A stretch of 64,000 nucleotides of DNA from Liolophura sinensis (GCF_032854445.1 NC_088297.1:4403991-4467990); one strand, 5' to 3'. Counted from the stretch's first letter, positions 49,550 through 61,396 are shown. Notes: generated by a model from the sequence alone, not told the origin. Translations and numbers: made by a program.

Positions 49550-50435
49550 CATTGTTGACATTAGGTCCGTTATCTTTTCGGATGAAGAGACAGTCCATCA
49601 AAGATGGGCTGTCATAATATATGTAGGTAAATTTCCCAGCTTCTCACATGCGACATTACATAAAAAAAAAATTACAAAAGACTCTTATTTCAGTGGCAGA
49701 TCTGTACTGTAATGAACAGTTGGCACATGTTTAAATACTTCTCGGTGCAGCACATTGTCCTACATGTACTACACGTGCAAGCCAAACAAGATAAACAGAG
49801 ACCATGTTTTTTTTACTTATTTATATACGTTATATATCAAAATAACAATTTTTAGGGAAGGTACATGTATGTTGAGTCATAAACTGCATGTATGTCATGT
49901 ATGCTTATGTACATACATTCATGTACATGTATGTTTGTATTGAATATTGATTTTGTGCCATTGATTACACATTGGTGTGGCAGTGCTGTTAGTGTGGAAG
50001 TCGTGCTAATAGGCTTCATTGTGATAAAGTGGTTTTCCGGTTTTGTACCACAGCTTTTCCTGTATTGCGTCATTCTACTTAAAGCTACATGTAGATGCTA
50101 TTGAATCCTCTTATCTGTGATGTAGTGTGTTTGTAATAATATTGAGGGCTTTAGTGTGTATTCATGTGAGATGTCATGAATTGATGTGTGTTTGGACATG
50201 GTAGAAGGTAGCCTGTTAAAGTGAACACACTGATACTTCTCAGGGCCAGGTTAACACTGCGCTCTTGTGGTGTTTTGTATGAAGTTCACAGAGCCCCATT
50301 GTTCAGACCTGTCCTGATTCTAGATATATGTTGATGGCAAGTTTTCAGTTTTGTGCTTACCCCAATTGTCTAACAGTATAATAAATCTGAACGAAATTTA
50401 CTACTTTTATATTTGGGCTTTCGATAACTATATTG

Positions 50436-50635
50436 GCACCAATGCGGTCATTGTAAGTTCAAGTCCAGCTCATGCTGGCTTCTTCTCTGGCCGTATGTGG
50501 GAAGGTGTGTCAGCAACCTGTGGATGGTCGTGGTCTCTGCCCAGTTGCCTCCCACCATAATGCTGGTCGCCGTCGTATAAGTGAAATATTCTTGAGTACG
50601 GTGTTAAAACACTAATCAAATAAATAAATAAAAAA
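50436..50635 (+). mobile_element. SINE family A, A box missing
   Basis: Starts at CCAATGCGGTCATTGTAAG, keeps the B box (GTAAGTTCAAGTCC), central domain and tail. Confidence 0.82.
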
Positions 50636-50756
50636 TATTGGCTGCTGAGTTTGTCTAAAAACTGAAATATTTACTGAAAACACAAGCTTGCCTTCCATCA
50701 AGAAACATATATTTACCACATGTGTGAGAATTTGCGTGTAAAATTCTGTTTTATTC

Positions 50757-50930
50757 CACCCTCCTGTTGTTTGTGGAAAAATCTGCCAGCAGCCTGCGAA
50801 TGGTGGTGGGTCTCACCAGTCTAGTAAATAAATAAATAAAGTCCACCCATAAATCAGGCCATAATTCTATAAGTGAAAAGTCTTTAGTGGGTACTAAGCA
50901 ACAATCAGAAAAAGAAATAAATGAACTCTG
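50757..50930 (+). mobile_element. SINE family A, diverged, with an internal A-rich interruption
   Basis: GCCAGCAGCCTGCGAATGGT then an AAATAAATAAATAAA insertion, followed by CATAATTCTATAAGTGAAAA and a second tail. Confidence 0.5.
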
Positions 50931-51451
50931 GTTATTCTCACTGCATCCTGGAGAACATTGTCTTTCGCTATTCATGTATACAGGTGTGAAATAATTTAAT
51001 TGGGTTTATTTTAAATAAGCGAATGCTTCCTAATATTCAGCAGTATTGTAAGATACAATGTATCCATCCACTTATGTTCATACAGGTATATGTTTTCCAC
51101 TAAAGAGATGTGCATATCTGTACATGTACATTATAGCCAGTTAGAAAAGTTCATCAGTACCTGGCCAGAGGTTAGACTAGTGGTTTGCCTCAGGAACGCC
51201 ACTTTTGTCCACCCATAAGACAGCCATCATACTGTATGTATGCTGTCAGTGAAAAGGTTCGAATATGGCTTTAAACAAGCTGATAGACACATAAATGTAT
51301 TGATCACTGAAGATAGGAAAATTTCAGTTCACTACGAATCATTTGTATGTGGGATGATCTGTAGGATTTTGTTCTGGGGTTCAAAAGGGAAAAAAAAAAC
51401 CAAACCAGTACGAATCAGTGGGAAAACAGTTTCAGTTACTGCCTTTATTAT

Positions 51452-51525
51452 TTTTTATTTATTTATTAATTTGGTTGTTTTTTTATGCTGAATTCAAGAA
51501 TATTTAACTCACGCAAACCGGTCAG
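51452..51525 (-). mobile_element. SINE family A, 3' fragment
   Basis: TTATTTATTTATTAATTTGG and GAATTCAAGAATATTTAACT. Confidence 0.5.
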
Positions 51526-52925
51526 TATCGTGTGGATTTGGACCGACGTTTTGGCAGTCAATTGTTCATGTGTGGTGCTTCACGAATCATGTGGATAATG
51601 GTGGAAGCTGGTGATGCGAAGACAAATTTTTCTACTTTTGAATTTTAAATTTCTGTTCCACTTGTCCTGCTAATACGCATAAACAGGCTACAAATATTTC
51701 CAGGCCCCTCATTTTAGGGAGGTGATAAAAGGACGAAATTGGTTCATTAAATCATCACACTTAGTATAAGTACAGTGATTAGTTGTTCCACTCTCACTTT
51801 TTTCTTTTTTTTTTTTTTTTCTTTTTTTTTTGGCCTTAAGTGAGACATAAAAATCTCTGTTGTCCAGAGTTGTTGTCTAAATACTGATTGGATATAGAGA
51901 TTAAATTACAGGACATGATACGTATTTGGTGAAAGATGATATAGTATGCATTTACATATACTTCCTAATTCAAATTGTAATGCATCACATCGCATGGATA
52001 TAAAGCTTTGTCGGTGGTAGACATTTTGTGTACAAGCATTTATCCTAACACTTAATTTCACAGGTCAATAGAGATTGTAACCATGAAGTGGCATCAGACA
52101 GGGGTCAGCGCTGACAGGCTTACTATTACCTCTTAATATTACAATTAAGTAATTTACACAGTAATATAAGACATGTAGTTTAGTCTGAACCATTCTCGCA
52201 TAAAGGTAGACCAGGGCGGAGGCATGTGTCTGCTTTAATTCAGAATCAGTCAGGTAGATCCCAAACCTTATTCACCCACCATTGTCAATGGACCCATTGG
52301 TGGTTGAGCAGCTCTGCTGAATAAACCACTGGACATTGTTGTTAGGACCTGACAAGTTGTTTATGTACATGCACAGTGTAAGTACAAACTGGTGTAAGGG
52401 TACATGCAAAGTAATCTGGCATGTGATTTGGCCAGTCATCCCCGGGGTGTTAGCAAAACTCTACCATCGTTAACCTTCTGTTACCCTTGTGGAAAATGCC
52501 ATAGGATTAAAAATGGCGGGGATTACAAGGTCCACTGGCCGTGCGCTGACTTGATGGCTGAGTTACTGTGGTTATGTTCGGTGTTAGAAATGAAGTAACA
52601 TGCTGTAAGAGATTTAGTATAAGGCAGTTGTCTTTATTGAACTTTTCAGGGCTCATCAGTTCTGCTGTTTAGGGCTATATTTATGGAGCATATGCACAGT
52701 ATAGTTCAGGTGCAACCGTTTATGTATGGAGGATCCGTATGCAGTACTTACAGGTACATGTGCATGCATGGCTCCACTAATGCTTGTCATAGAAATTTAG
52801 AAAATTCGGAAAAAACATAAAGTTCGATTCAACTATTTTTATGGTAAATGAAGTAAAAATGAAACAATCAAAATAAAATGCATTCTTCATCAGTTTGAAT
52901 TGTACAGAATAACAATCTCTTTCCT

Positions 52926-52950
52926 TCAGTCAGTCAGTCAGTCAGTAAGT
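52926..52950. repeat. (CAGT)n microsatellite
   Basis: TCAGTCAGTCAGTCAGTCAG. Confidence 0.85.
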
Positions 52951-53079
52951 AAACCAGTGGATATACATTTATATGCATTTAGACATTTTCTGCAAAAGGC
53001 GTGCATGACAATCCTGCAGGCATAGCGTAATGTTTATTAACCATGTACACACAACTGAAGCAATTTGTTATTGTTGGGA

Positions 53080-53245
53080 TTGATTTATTTAAATACATTT
53101 GGTTGTTGTTTCATGCCATACTCAAGACTTTTTCACACAAATACAGTGGGGGTCATTTTTATGGATGGAGCTAACTGAAGTGCCTGGTTCAAACCACTGA
53201 CCTTTGGCAAGGTACTGATGAACTTTCGTAGGTATAATGTCTAGA
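53080..53245 (-). repeat. Interspersed repeat (family D)
   Basis: A SINE-like tail (TTTGGTTGTTGTTTCATGCC) followed by ACCTTTGGCAAGGTACTGAT and AACTTTCG. Related to 1,290-1,545 and to a fragment at 53,880-53,965. Confidence 0.42.
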
Positions 53246-53289
53246 TGGAAGACAGTTGTTGGTCACTGATAGCTTATAGTCACCAATTC

Positions 53290-53449
53290 GTTGGAAGGTC
53301 TGTCAGCAACATGCAGGTGGTCGTGGGTTTCCCCTGGGCTCTGCCCGGTTTCCACCCTCCATAATGCTGGCTGCCGTCGTACAAGTGAAATATTCTTGAG
53401 TAAGGCGTAAAACATCAACCAAATAAATAAATAAATAAATAAATAAATA
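53290..53449 (+). mobile_element. SINE family A, 5'-truncated
   Basis: GGAAGGTCTGTCAGCAACAT through CCATAATGCTGGCTGCCGTC to a (TAAA)n tail. Confidence 0.8.
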
Positions 53450-54204
53450 TTGCTACCAATTACATGTAAGGCTTCATGAACATCGAGCCAGGAATTATAC
53501 ACAAATTCCCCACCTATTCATTTATTAATTTGTTTGTTTAACAAAACAAACATGAACAGTTAAATATTCTTGAATTCAGCATAAACAAACAAACACTCCA
53601 GAACATTAACATTTAAGTCATAATGTGCTACATGTATGACATACTGTTTTATGGATGAAGGAAACCGGTGTGCGGGGCTCCAGGAACATGAAGCGATATT
53701 TTAATAGACTTAGGTCAAAATTTCTAACCACTTTAAAATTGTTATTTCTTACCTTGTAAGGTCCAAATTTTGCGTGACAACGTAAATTCTGGGTAAGTTA
53801 TTGTAAAACAAATTTCAGATAAAATAACGGAAAGGAACATACAAAGTTTAATGATTGAAATTTTGACTTTTAAAGTCAAAGATGGCTTTGTGGTCCCGAG
53901 TCTGGGCTATAATCCACCAACCTTTAGCAAGTTACTGATAAACTTGCCCACATAAAACATACATATCTAAGGCTAGAAATTGTGCCCACACTTTGTGTGT
54001 CCTTGTGATTAAAATACAAGAGTCTTAATTGGAAGAGGCCCATTGGTTCTCCATCAGGATTGCATGTAAACTTGTGGTCTCTAATCCCTACGTGGAAGAA
54101 AAAGATTTGCAGTCTCGCATCTTAATTTTGCATCATCATCATGGAGGGATGGTGAATAATAAGTGTTCTAAATCTCCGCTTAGCTTCCTTCAGTCTCATC
54201 CTGT

Positions 54205-54785
54205 GCTGTGATCAGTTTCCTGCGATCTCTGCTCGGTTTCCTTCATGCCCTGTGCAATTTAGTGTGGTCTATGATCAGTTTCCCCTGCGCTCTTGTCCAG
54301 TATCCTGAGATCTCTGCACAGTTTCCCTTGTGCTCTGCCAAGATTCACTTGTGCTCCGCTAAGTTTCCCTCATACTTGGCTCTGTTTTCCTCAGGCTCTG
54401 CTCAGTTTCCTGCAGGCTTGGTTCTGTTCCCGCATGCTATGCTCTGCTCAGTTTCTCTCGTGGTCTGTTCAGTTTCTTGTGGTTTCTGCTCAGTTCCCCT
54501 CATGCTCTGCTCAGTTTCCCTCATGCTGTACTCAGTTTCCCTCATGCTCTGCTCAGTGTGGTCTCTGCGCCGGTTTCTCCTGTGCATTGTTCTGTTTCTT
54601 GCCGTTCTCTCGCACAATGTACGGCTTTCTGTGGTCCGGTTATTTTCTCAATGGATCCTGTGCCCAGCTTTTCTCAGGGCCCTGTTCGGTTTCATTCACC
54701 CAAGTACTTGGATATGAGTTTGTGTATTTAACGTCATCGTGGAAGTAAAGGATTCTTGAGTGTCACATAAAGCACCATTCAAACA
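54205..54785 (+). mobile_element. SINE-derived element with an internally amplified segment
   Basis: The 3' part (54,723-54,785: CATCGTGGAAGTAAAGGATT, CTTGAGTGTCACATAAAGCA) matches the family A tail. In front of it are about 20 or more variant copies of a 20-30 bp unit such as CTCAGTTTCCCTCATGCTCT, which corresponds to the family A segment GGGCTCTGCCCGGTTTCC. The long open frames over this array (up to 169 codons) are consequences of the repeat. Confidence 0.6.
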
Positions 54786-55908
54786 AGCTACATGCAGTAT
54801 ATGAATAATAAAATAAAAACATTTTATTAAACATATACATGGGCCCAGTTGTTCCAAACTGTTTTAAGACTTTATACCAGATTAAACTTTTAGCCAAGTC
54901 TTCAGTTTAGTACATAGCCCAGAAAAAATTGCGTAACAGTATATTAGACATGAACAAATAAGTCTGCTGCTGTTGTACTTGCCCTTTAGACAATTACATT
55001 GGCTGCTGAATTTGGCTAAAGTTTAAATATATAAAGTGACTTAACACAAGTATTAGCTAATACACTTTTGAACAACTGGGCCCAGTATATACATATAGAT
55101 TTGTTGAAGTCAATGCGGTCATTGCCTGGGTCTAGCTTTCCATGTACTTTGTACATTGTGCTGTATGAACACAGCCATGCTTGTATGTACACACATGTAT
55201 GGATACATGTTCCTATCAATTATTGATGTACAGGTAACCACCAATTCACTTCAAAACCGAAACGTCTTAACGACCAGTTATGTCCGGCTACCCTTCCCGT
55301 AAACATTGCCGTTTTACAGCCGTGTGGCGTGTTTTCATTTGTCAAACAGCTGGTATGTCCAGAAATGTCACTGGGTATGTATGTCAAGGGCTGAGACTAG
55401 CTGTGCAGCTTTAGGTTAGAACTGACTTGAGCACAGGTATGAGAAAGTTGAAGAGTCAGTGACCATGTTCCTGCATGTACCTGTACATGTAACTCTACAG
55501 GTTGACTGAAGGCTCAGTGGCCAGCTATTTATACACAGTGCATATGTGTGCTGGGTTGAAATGTACAATACTGTATCTAGTGTACTTGATACACAGTATA
55601 CAAGGGGACATCTAGGTATGTACTGTTTGGAGGTGAAATTCCAGCTAATTCTGATTCGGCTGTAGTTTTAACTCACAAGTTTTAGAATTGGATTGAAATT
55701 ATGTGTGTTGGCTGAGTAAATGTAGACAATCATGCTTTCTAATTTCATCAGTAAATGTTAAAATTTCCAAGCTGTTTCAACCAATGTACAGTTCTGAAGT
55801 GGGGGATATGTGAACCAGCTGTAACTACGCTTTAATTTACTAGTTTCTTTATACCATGTATGGTTTTTTTATAGTATAAGACTTAAGGACTTATTGGAGC
55901 TGTCCTAC

Positions 55909-56107
55909 TACTGTAATTATTCAACGTTTTCGCACATTTGCAAGGTGTTTTTATTCCAGCAAGTTCTAAGAGCATTATTCGGTGTAGACTGATAAAATTA
56001 TACTCTATTGTGAAGCCCTGAATTTGGCCAAAATCTAATTAAAATTTGCATAAATTGCACCCAGTGTTGTTCTTCCATATATGCAAAAAGGTCGAGGAAT
56101 TAGGGTA
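55909..56107 (+). mobile_element. Palindromic MITE copy 5
   Basis: Ends ACTGTAATTATTCAACG and GGTCGAGGAATTAGGGTA; the interior GTGAAGCCCTGAATTTGGCC matches copy 3. Confidence 0.66.
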
Positions 56108-56249
56108 TATACTTACTTGTAGCCTACATCTCATTGTTTTTCAAAGTAGAGACTGGAGTAATTTTAAAAGAGCAATCAGTGGAATCCAGCTTCCATTGTT
56201 TTGGGTGGAGCTGTACATCAGGATATTGTACATGTACATGCTCAGGTGC

Positions 56250-56342
56250 TTTGATATCCCTCAAGGCACTGCCCATTTCCTCTACCCATAATCTGGACAG
56301 GTGTAATTTAAGTGGAAGTTTCTCAAATCCAGCCTAAAACAT
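56250..56342 (+). mobile_element. SINE 3' fragment abutting family C
   Basis: GGCACTGCCCATTTCCTCTA, CCCATAATCTGGACAGG and AAACATCAAG resemble the 3' domain of families A and C. Confidence 0.4.
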
Positions 56343-56725
56343 CAAGGGGCATTTTGCGTGCTCAGCTGGTTAAAGTGCTACATGTAGCTCGCAGTGCTGC
56401 AACCTTGAGGGTCTTGATCAGTGATGGCGAGAGTTCAAATCTGGCTCGCACTGCTTTGGATGCTGCAATTTTAAATTCATGAGGTTTGCCATGTACATGT
56501 ACCTGGTGATGGGAAGGATTTTCATTTTGAGTTAGAGAAGGAGGTTAGAGTTTGAAAGCAGGTGCCTACAAGGACAGCTGTAGACAGCTGTCTGTGGCCT
56601 GCTATTTGCCCTTTTTGAACACTCTCGAGGGGAATGTCTTACTGGGTTTCTCCCACCCATAATCCAGACCGTGTGATATCAGTGAAAACTTCTGAATTAC
56701 AATCACATAAATTAAATAAACATAA
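56343..56725 (+). mobile_element. tRNA-derived SINE, family C, long form
   Basis: Head with A box (GTGCTCAGCTGGTTAAAGTG) and B box (GAGAGTTCAAATCTGG), then GAGAAGGAGGTTAGAGTTTG, GACAGCTGTAGACAGCTGTC, CCCTTTTTGAACAC. The 3' domain TTTCTCCCACCCATAATCC...ATATCAGTGAAAACTTCTGA parallels the family A core. About 380 bp. Confidence 0.68.
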
Positions 56726-57116
56726 ACATAAATTAAATCACATAAATTAAATAACGGTGCGATAATGTCTTTCATTGAAAAATCATAAATATAAAAAAAT
56801 TTTATTCAAAATATTATTTCTGTTATTACATTTTAATATTTTACACAGACGCCATGACATGGAAAAAAGAAACACTTACTGTTTCATGATGTTCCAATCT
56901 GTACTTAATGGGTGACATCAGTAAGCATGTTCAGTCAACCTACATCACTCAGTAGTGAGATAAAATGTCATGCTATATATACAACTGTGTAACCAGTATA
57001 GACTTACAGCTAATAAAACATTGTTCTAATACATAAAAATCATGATATTGTTAAAATATCAATAATAAACAGTAATATGTATGAGTTTATCTCTGTAATC
57101 AAATATCACTATATTC

Positions 57117-57279
57117 CCCTCCGGCCATATGTTGGAAGGTCTGCCAGCAACCTGCAGATGGTCGTGGGTTTCCCCGGACTCTGCCCGGTTTCCTCCCACC
57201 ATAATGCTGGCTGCCGTGGTACAAGTGAAATATTTTTTTGTACGGCATAAATCACCAATCAAATAAATAAATAAATAAA
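57117..57279 (+). mobile_element. SINE family A, 5'-truncated
   Basis: CCGGCCATATGTTGGAAGGT through the central domain to an AAATAAATAAATAAA tail. Confidence 0.82.
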
Positions 57280-57980
57280 ATATCACTTTTTGCTATGCAA
57301 ACTGTCTGACTCTGCAACATTTTGTTTTTTTCTGTTGAACAGGGTACATATTGGTGATTGAAGAACATATTGAAGCTGGGCCATCACTAAAAGTATGAAA
57401 GAAATTGAGAAATAGCCACTTCATTGGATGATGGCTCGAAATATGCACGGAGGAATCGGTGGTGTGACGGAACATTGAACAAGATACATGTGTATATAAG
57501 CTCAAGCCAGTTCATATGGAAAAGAAAAAGGAGATGACCTTTTCGTGTAGGCATGTTTGTTGACATGTCATTGATCCCAGCATAAGACATTGAAATGTAC
57601 ATTCAACATTTCGTTCCATTCATCGCCTTGGTGATATCAGGGGAGATAACTCTCAGGCAACTTTGTGAGCAGCACAGGGGAGACAACTTTGTGCGTGACA
57701 GAAGTCCTGCACTATATTAGCTGTACATGTATGTCACTTTTTCATAAACACCTTAACAAAAGAGGTTCCAAACATAACTGCACTCACATGGAAATATGAC
57801 CTATTTTTGGATGTTTGAAAATCAAAGGCTAGAATTCCAGACCATTATTTGAGGGTTTTTGAATAGGTTTATATTACACATGTTAACTTGTGATACATAC
57901 ATCATGTACCTGTATATGGACTGATAGAACTGTTGAAGACCGATATGGTGCATGCACAGTGTACATGAAGAGTTCACTAG

Positions 57981-58227
57981 ATGAGGGTCAGTATGGTGTC
58001 AAAGGGGAATGAGGACATCCCAGCTTTTATGTTCTCCCTGAGCGGTGCCAGCACCCCATCCCATGGGAGCCTCATGGGGACGCCACGGTCCATCCACCGT
58101 CAGCAGCACACTACCACATCACCCAGGCCACTCCCCCATCATCTCCCGGGGCTGGGTCAGCTCTGTCTGGATGAGACAGAGATACGGCGAGTTTCAGACG
58201 AGAAGAAGAATAAAATCTACACAGACA
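57981..58227 (+). CDS. Exon of an unrecognised plus-strand gene (N-terminal part)
   Basis: Seen: an open exon from an ATG at 57,981 (a second ATG at 57,993 is also possible) to a strong donor (GACA|GTGAGT) at 58,227, leaving in phase 1. An in-frame TAG ends just before the first ATG, so this is either the first coding exon or an internal exon using that TAG's AG as acceptor (phase 0). The roughly 82 residues start M-R-V-S-M-V-S-K-G-N-E-D. They are rich in Ser, Pro and His (SFSLSG-like start, PRPLPHHLPGLGQLCL), then turn acidic/basic (LDETEIRRVSDEKKNKIY). There is no signal peptide. GC and CpG are clearly above the flanks. It joins in frame to the exon at 62,181. The family is not recognised; a cytoplasmic scaffold or cytoskeletal protein is only a guess. 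Confidence 0.72.
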
Positions 58228-58715
58228 GTGAGTATACAGCTTGATGTTCGCCAAGATACATGTAGCTTGTCAGTTCAGCTGAATTTCTGGTGATATGTAT
58301 ACTGGTAAATGGCAAGAATACTGCATTACTAAGGCGTGTACATGCATCATTTGGCTTGCAGTGCGCAGTTTCAATAAAAGTGATATTACGTACAGGAAAA
58401 GTGGTGCCACTAGGTTACATGTAAGTGGTATACCTTTGTGTAGGGCGAAAATTAGTTCTGCAAGATCTTGGAATGTTTTAGACCAAGAAAAAAAGTAGGG
58501 GCTGTCTGAAATACAAATGTGCCTGACACATGTAGCTGAATAAGACAGTCTACATGTATGTAGCTGAACTGATTTGCTGCCTTGTCTGTGTTTGTTATGC
58601 GCGGATAAGTACCTGTCTTAAGTTCTACAACTGGCATTTTTGTACACATGTGTATTGCCTTTTGTTTGTATTTGTGTATTTGTTTTGTCCATAAATTTTA
58701 AATTATCTAACAGGA

Positions 58716-59041
58716 AGTACAACTGATTGAATTATCAGGGTTTCCTGTTATCACAAAGTACAACTGATTAAATTACCAGGGTTCTCTGTTATCACAAAGA
58801 ACAGCTGATTGAATTACCAGGGATCTCTGTTGTCACAATGTACAACTGATTGAATCGCCAGGGTTGTCACAGAAGTACAACTGATCTAATTGCCAGGGTT
58901 CTCTGTTATGACAATGTACAACTGTTTGAATCACCAGGGTTCTTTGCTATCACAAAGTGCAACTGCCTAGGGTTCTCTATTATCACAAAGTACAGGGGAT
59001 TGAATTGCTAGGCTTCTTCGTTATGACAAAGTACAACTGAT
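58716..59041. repeat. 41-bp degenerate minisatellite
   Basis: About eight copies of AACTGATTGAATTACCAGGG-TTCTCTGTTATCACAAAGTAC, some with internal deletions. Confidence 0.88.
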
Positions 59042-59505
59042 CATGTTTGTTTCTGGGGATTGTCTACTAGCCCAAACAACAGTTGGTCATCTTGTCAGGG
59101 GTTCTCTACTAGCCCAAAGTACAGGTGGTCATCTTGTTATGGGTCCTCTGTCCAGAGCTCCAGTGATTGGAAGGATGTCAGGTCTGGTGTCCTCAACCCG
59201 ATGTGTTAGTGAGACACACACGGTGATTGGATGACGTGTCAAGTTTTGTGTTCTCTGCCCAAGGCTCTAGTGGGACAGGACAATGACTGGATACGGTGTC
59301 ATGTTTTTTTGTTAGCCCAAAGCAGTGGGGCACACATTGATTGGGTGAGGTGTCATATCTGGTTTACCCAAGGCTTCAGTGGGACTGCACAGTGAGGGTG
59401 TCAGATCTGTTGTCCTTGGCTCAAAGCTTCAGTGAGGTACACAGTGAATAGATGACGTGCCAAGTCTGGGTACCCTTGACCCAAAGCTTTAGTGAGATGT
59501 CACCC
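59042..59505. repeat. Degenerate units of about 65 bp
   Basis: Recurring blocks such as CCCAAAGCTTTAGTGAGATG, GTGATTGGATGACGTGTCAA and TCTGGTGTCCTC. They share TCTCTACTAGCCCAAAGTAC with the end of the 41-bp array, so the two may be related. Confidence 0.6.
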
Positions 59506-59848
59506 AGGTATGTTGTAGTATTGGGAGGCCGGGCAACTTCAAGAGGGCCTCATGATTTCAGCAAAATGAAGCCTGTCACAAAATTGTCCTGTTACATAAA
59601 AAATGTACATGTATAATCCATAGAAATGCCCCACCCCCTCCCCCCACTGCACTCTACCCCACCCCCACCCCAAAGCAATGATACTGTGTTACCTTCTAAC
59701 AAGAACACATCAGTGTTATATGACCAGAATTTGAACAATAATGAAGGTCAGTAGTGCTTGTAATCTGACCTTTAAAACCAACAATTGGCATTGCATTTGT
59801 ACATGTGCATGCATGTTTATTCAGGAACAGGCACAAGTATTCATTTTA

Positions 59849-60547
59849 CATCACCATTACTGACCATCACCATCACCAGTGTTGACCATCACTGACCATC
59901 ACCATCACCAGTATTGACCATCACCATCACCAGTATTGACCATCACCATCACCAGTATTGACCATCACCATCACCAGTATTGACCATCACCATCACCAGT
60001 ATTGACCATCACCATCACCAGTATTGACCATCGCCATCACCAGTACTGACCATCGCCATCACCTGTATTGACCATCACCATCACCAGTATTGACCATCAC
60101 CAGTATTGACCATCACCATCACCTGTATTGACCATCACCATCACCAGTATTGACCATCACCATCACCAGTATTGACCATCACCATCACCTGTATTGACCA
60201 TCACCATCACCAGTATATACCATCACCATCACCAGTATTGACCATCACCATCATTTGTATTGACCATCACCATCACCAGTATTGACCATCACCATCACCA
60301 GTATTGACCATCACCATCACCAGTATTGACCATCACCATCACCAGTATTGACCATCACCATCACCTGTATTGACCATCACCAGTATTGACCATCACCATC
60401 ATCAGTATTGACCATCACCATCACCAGTATTGACCATCACCATCACCAGTATTGACCATCACCATCACCAGTACTGACCATCACCATCATCAGTATTGAC
60501 CATCACCATCATCAGTATTGACCATCACCATCACCAGTATTGACCAT
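59849..60547. repeat. 22-bp minisatellite
   Basis: About 31 copies of ACCATCACCATCACCAGTAT-TG, with variants ACCTGTAT, ATCAGTAT and shortened units; it lies inside the intron of the plus-strand gene. Confidence 0.95.
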
Positions 60548-61396
60548 GCAGTGATGAAAACCAACCTGACCTTTGTATGAACACTTTAATAGGTCACTTA
60601 ATTACATGCAAACATGTATTCAGTGAATTATGAATTAACTGTATTAATTTCAAGGGCATTCAGTACCAATGCATGTAATTGTACCTGTGGACTTAAGCTT
60701 TACCTGAGCTAATTACGTATGAGACAAAACCCCACGTAAGACACGGTACACTGGTCACCCATGTGCCATTGTGCCAGAGAGCGGTGCTAACACGGGGTTA
60801 TCCTGTGTTATCCCAGGACTAACTACAGGCCTATAATGCTAATCTGATTCAGTCACCAAACAAGATTTGAGCGGTCAGCTTACTGTGGTCACTGGTCAAA
60901 AGCATGTGGGGATATATGGTCATGTAGCTAAGCATAAAGACCTTGCTCCTGGAAAAGGGTAAAGTACATCGGAGATATTGGCTGGAGGCATTTGGAGGTG
61001 TGCAGTTGTAGTTGTGTATTTGTTTGTATACTTTGCTGTGTGGAAGTACGAGCAATTGCTACAGTTTTGATACGTGTTTGTGACTGCAATGTTACCTATG
61101 TGGACATGGTTGCAATTCCTTATGTTAAATCTCTTGTTGTTTTGAGAAGGAGTTTGTACCCACACGTATAATGGCAATTCTGCAATTTGGTGAATCGGTT
61201 TTGAAGCAGTGGTTGTGGATGGTATGAGTGTTTGATCAGAGACATTTTTGTTGATCCTGGTATTGTCAACAAACGTATGTACCACCAGGATCTGTGCTAT
61301 TCAGGTAATTGTTGCACCATATATGGGCATATATGAACAAATATGGACATGTCATTGTCATCAGTGTTTATGTAAGTCATACATATATATGTATCA

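Larger units (their letters stand above)
39900..49600. other. CpG-rich block between the two inferred gene bodies
   Basis: By eye, lines of 60 bases here commonly hold two to four CG dinucleotides, whereas the flanks on both sides often hold none or one and are rich in TG/CA. The block starts near the 5' end of the left gene (acacgcgttac at about 39,870) and ends near 49,600. Invertebrate gene bodies are often methylated and lose CpG, so this may be an unmethylated intergenic region between divergent genes. Apart from the features listed, 42.3-43.4, 45.5-46.4 and 46.6-47.3 kb show nothing recognisable. Confidence 0.5.
48550..57980. other. DNA between the possible 5' exon and the first good plus-strand exon
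   Basis: Dominated by SINE copies, a T-tract (51,797-51,830) and the SINE-derived array. 49,550-50,430, 51,530-53,080 and 54,790-55,905 contain no recognisable gene. CpG drops after about 49.6 kb. Confidence 0.45.

Noticed and set aside
54208-54748. Two overlapping open frames of 169 and 151 codons
   Set aside because: They run over the SINE-derived tandem array; several frames are open because of the repeat unit and the peptides are simple L-C-S-V-S type repeats.
59849-60547. CRISPR-like array
   Set aside because: Units are contiguous 22-bp tandem copies without spacers, in an animal intron.
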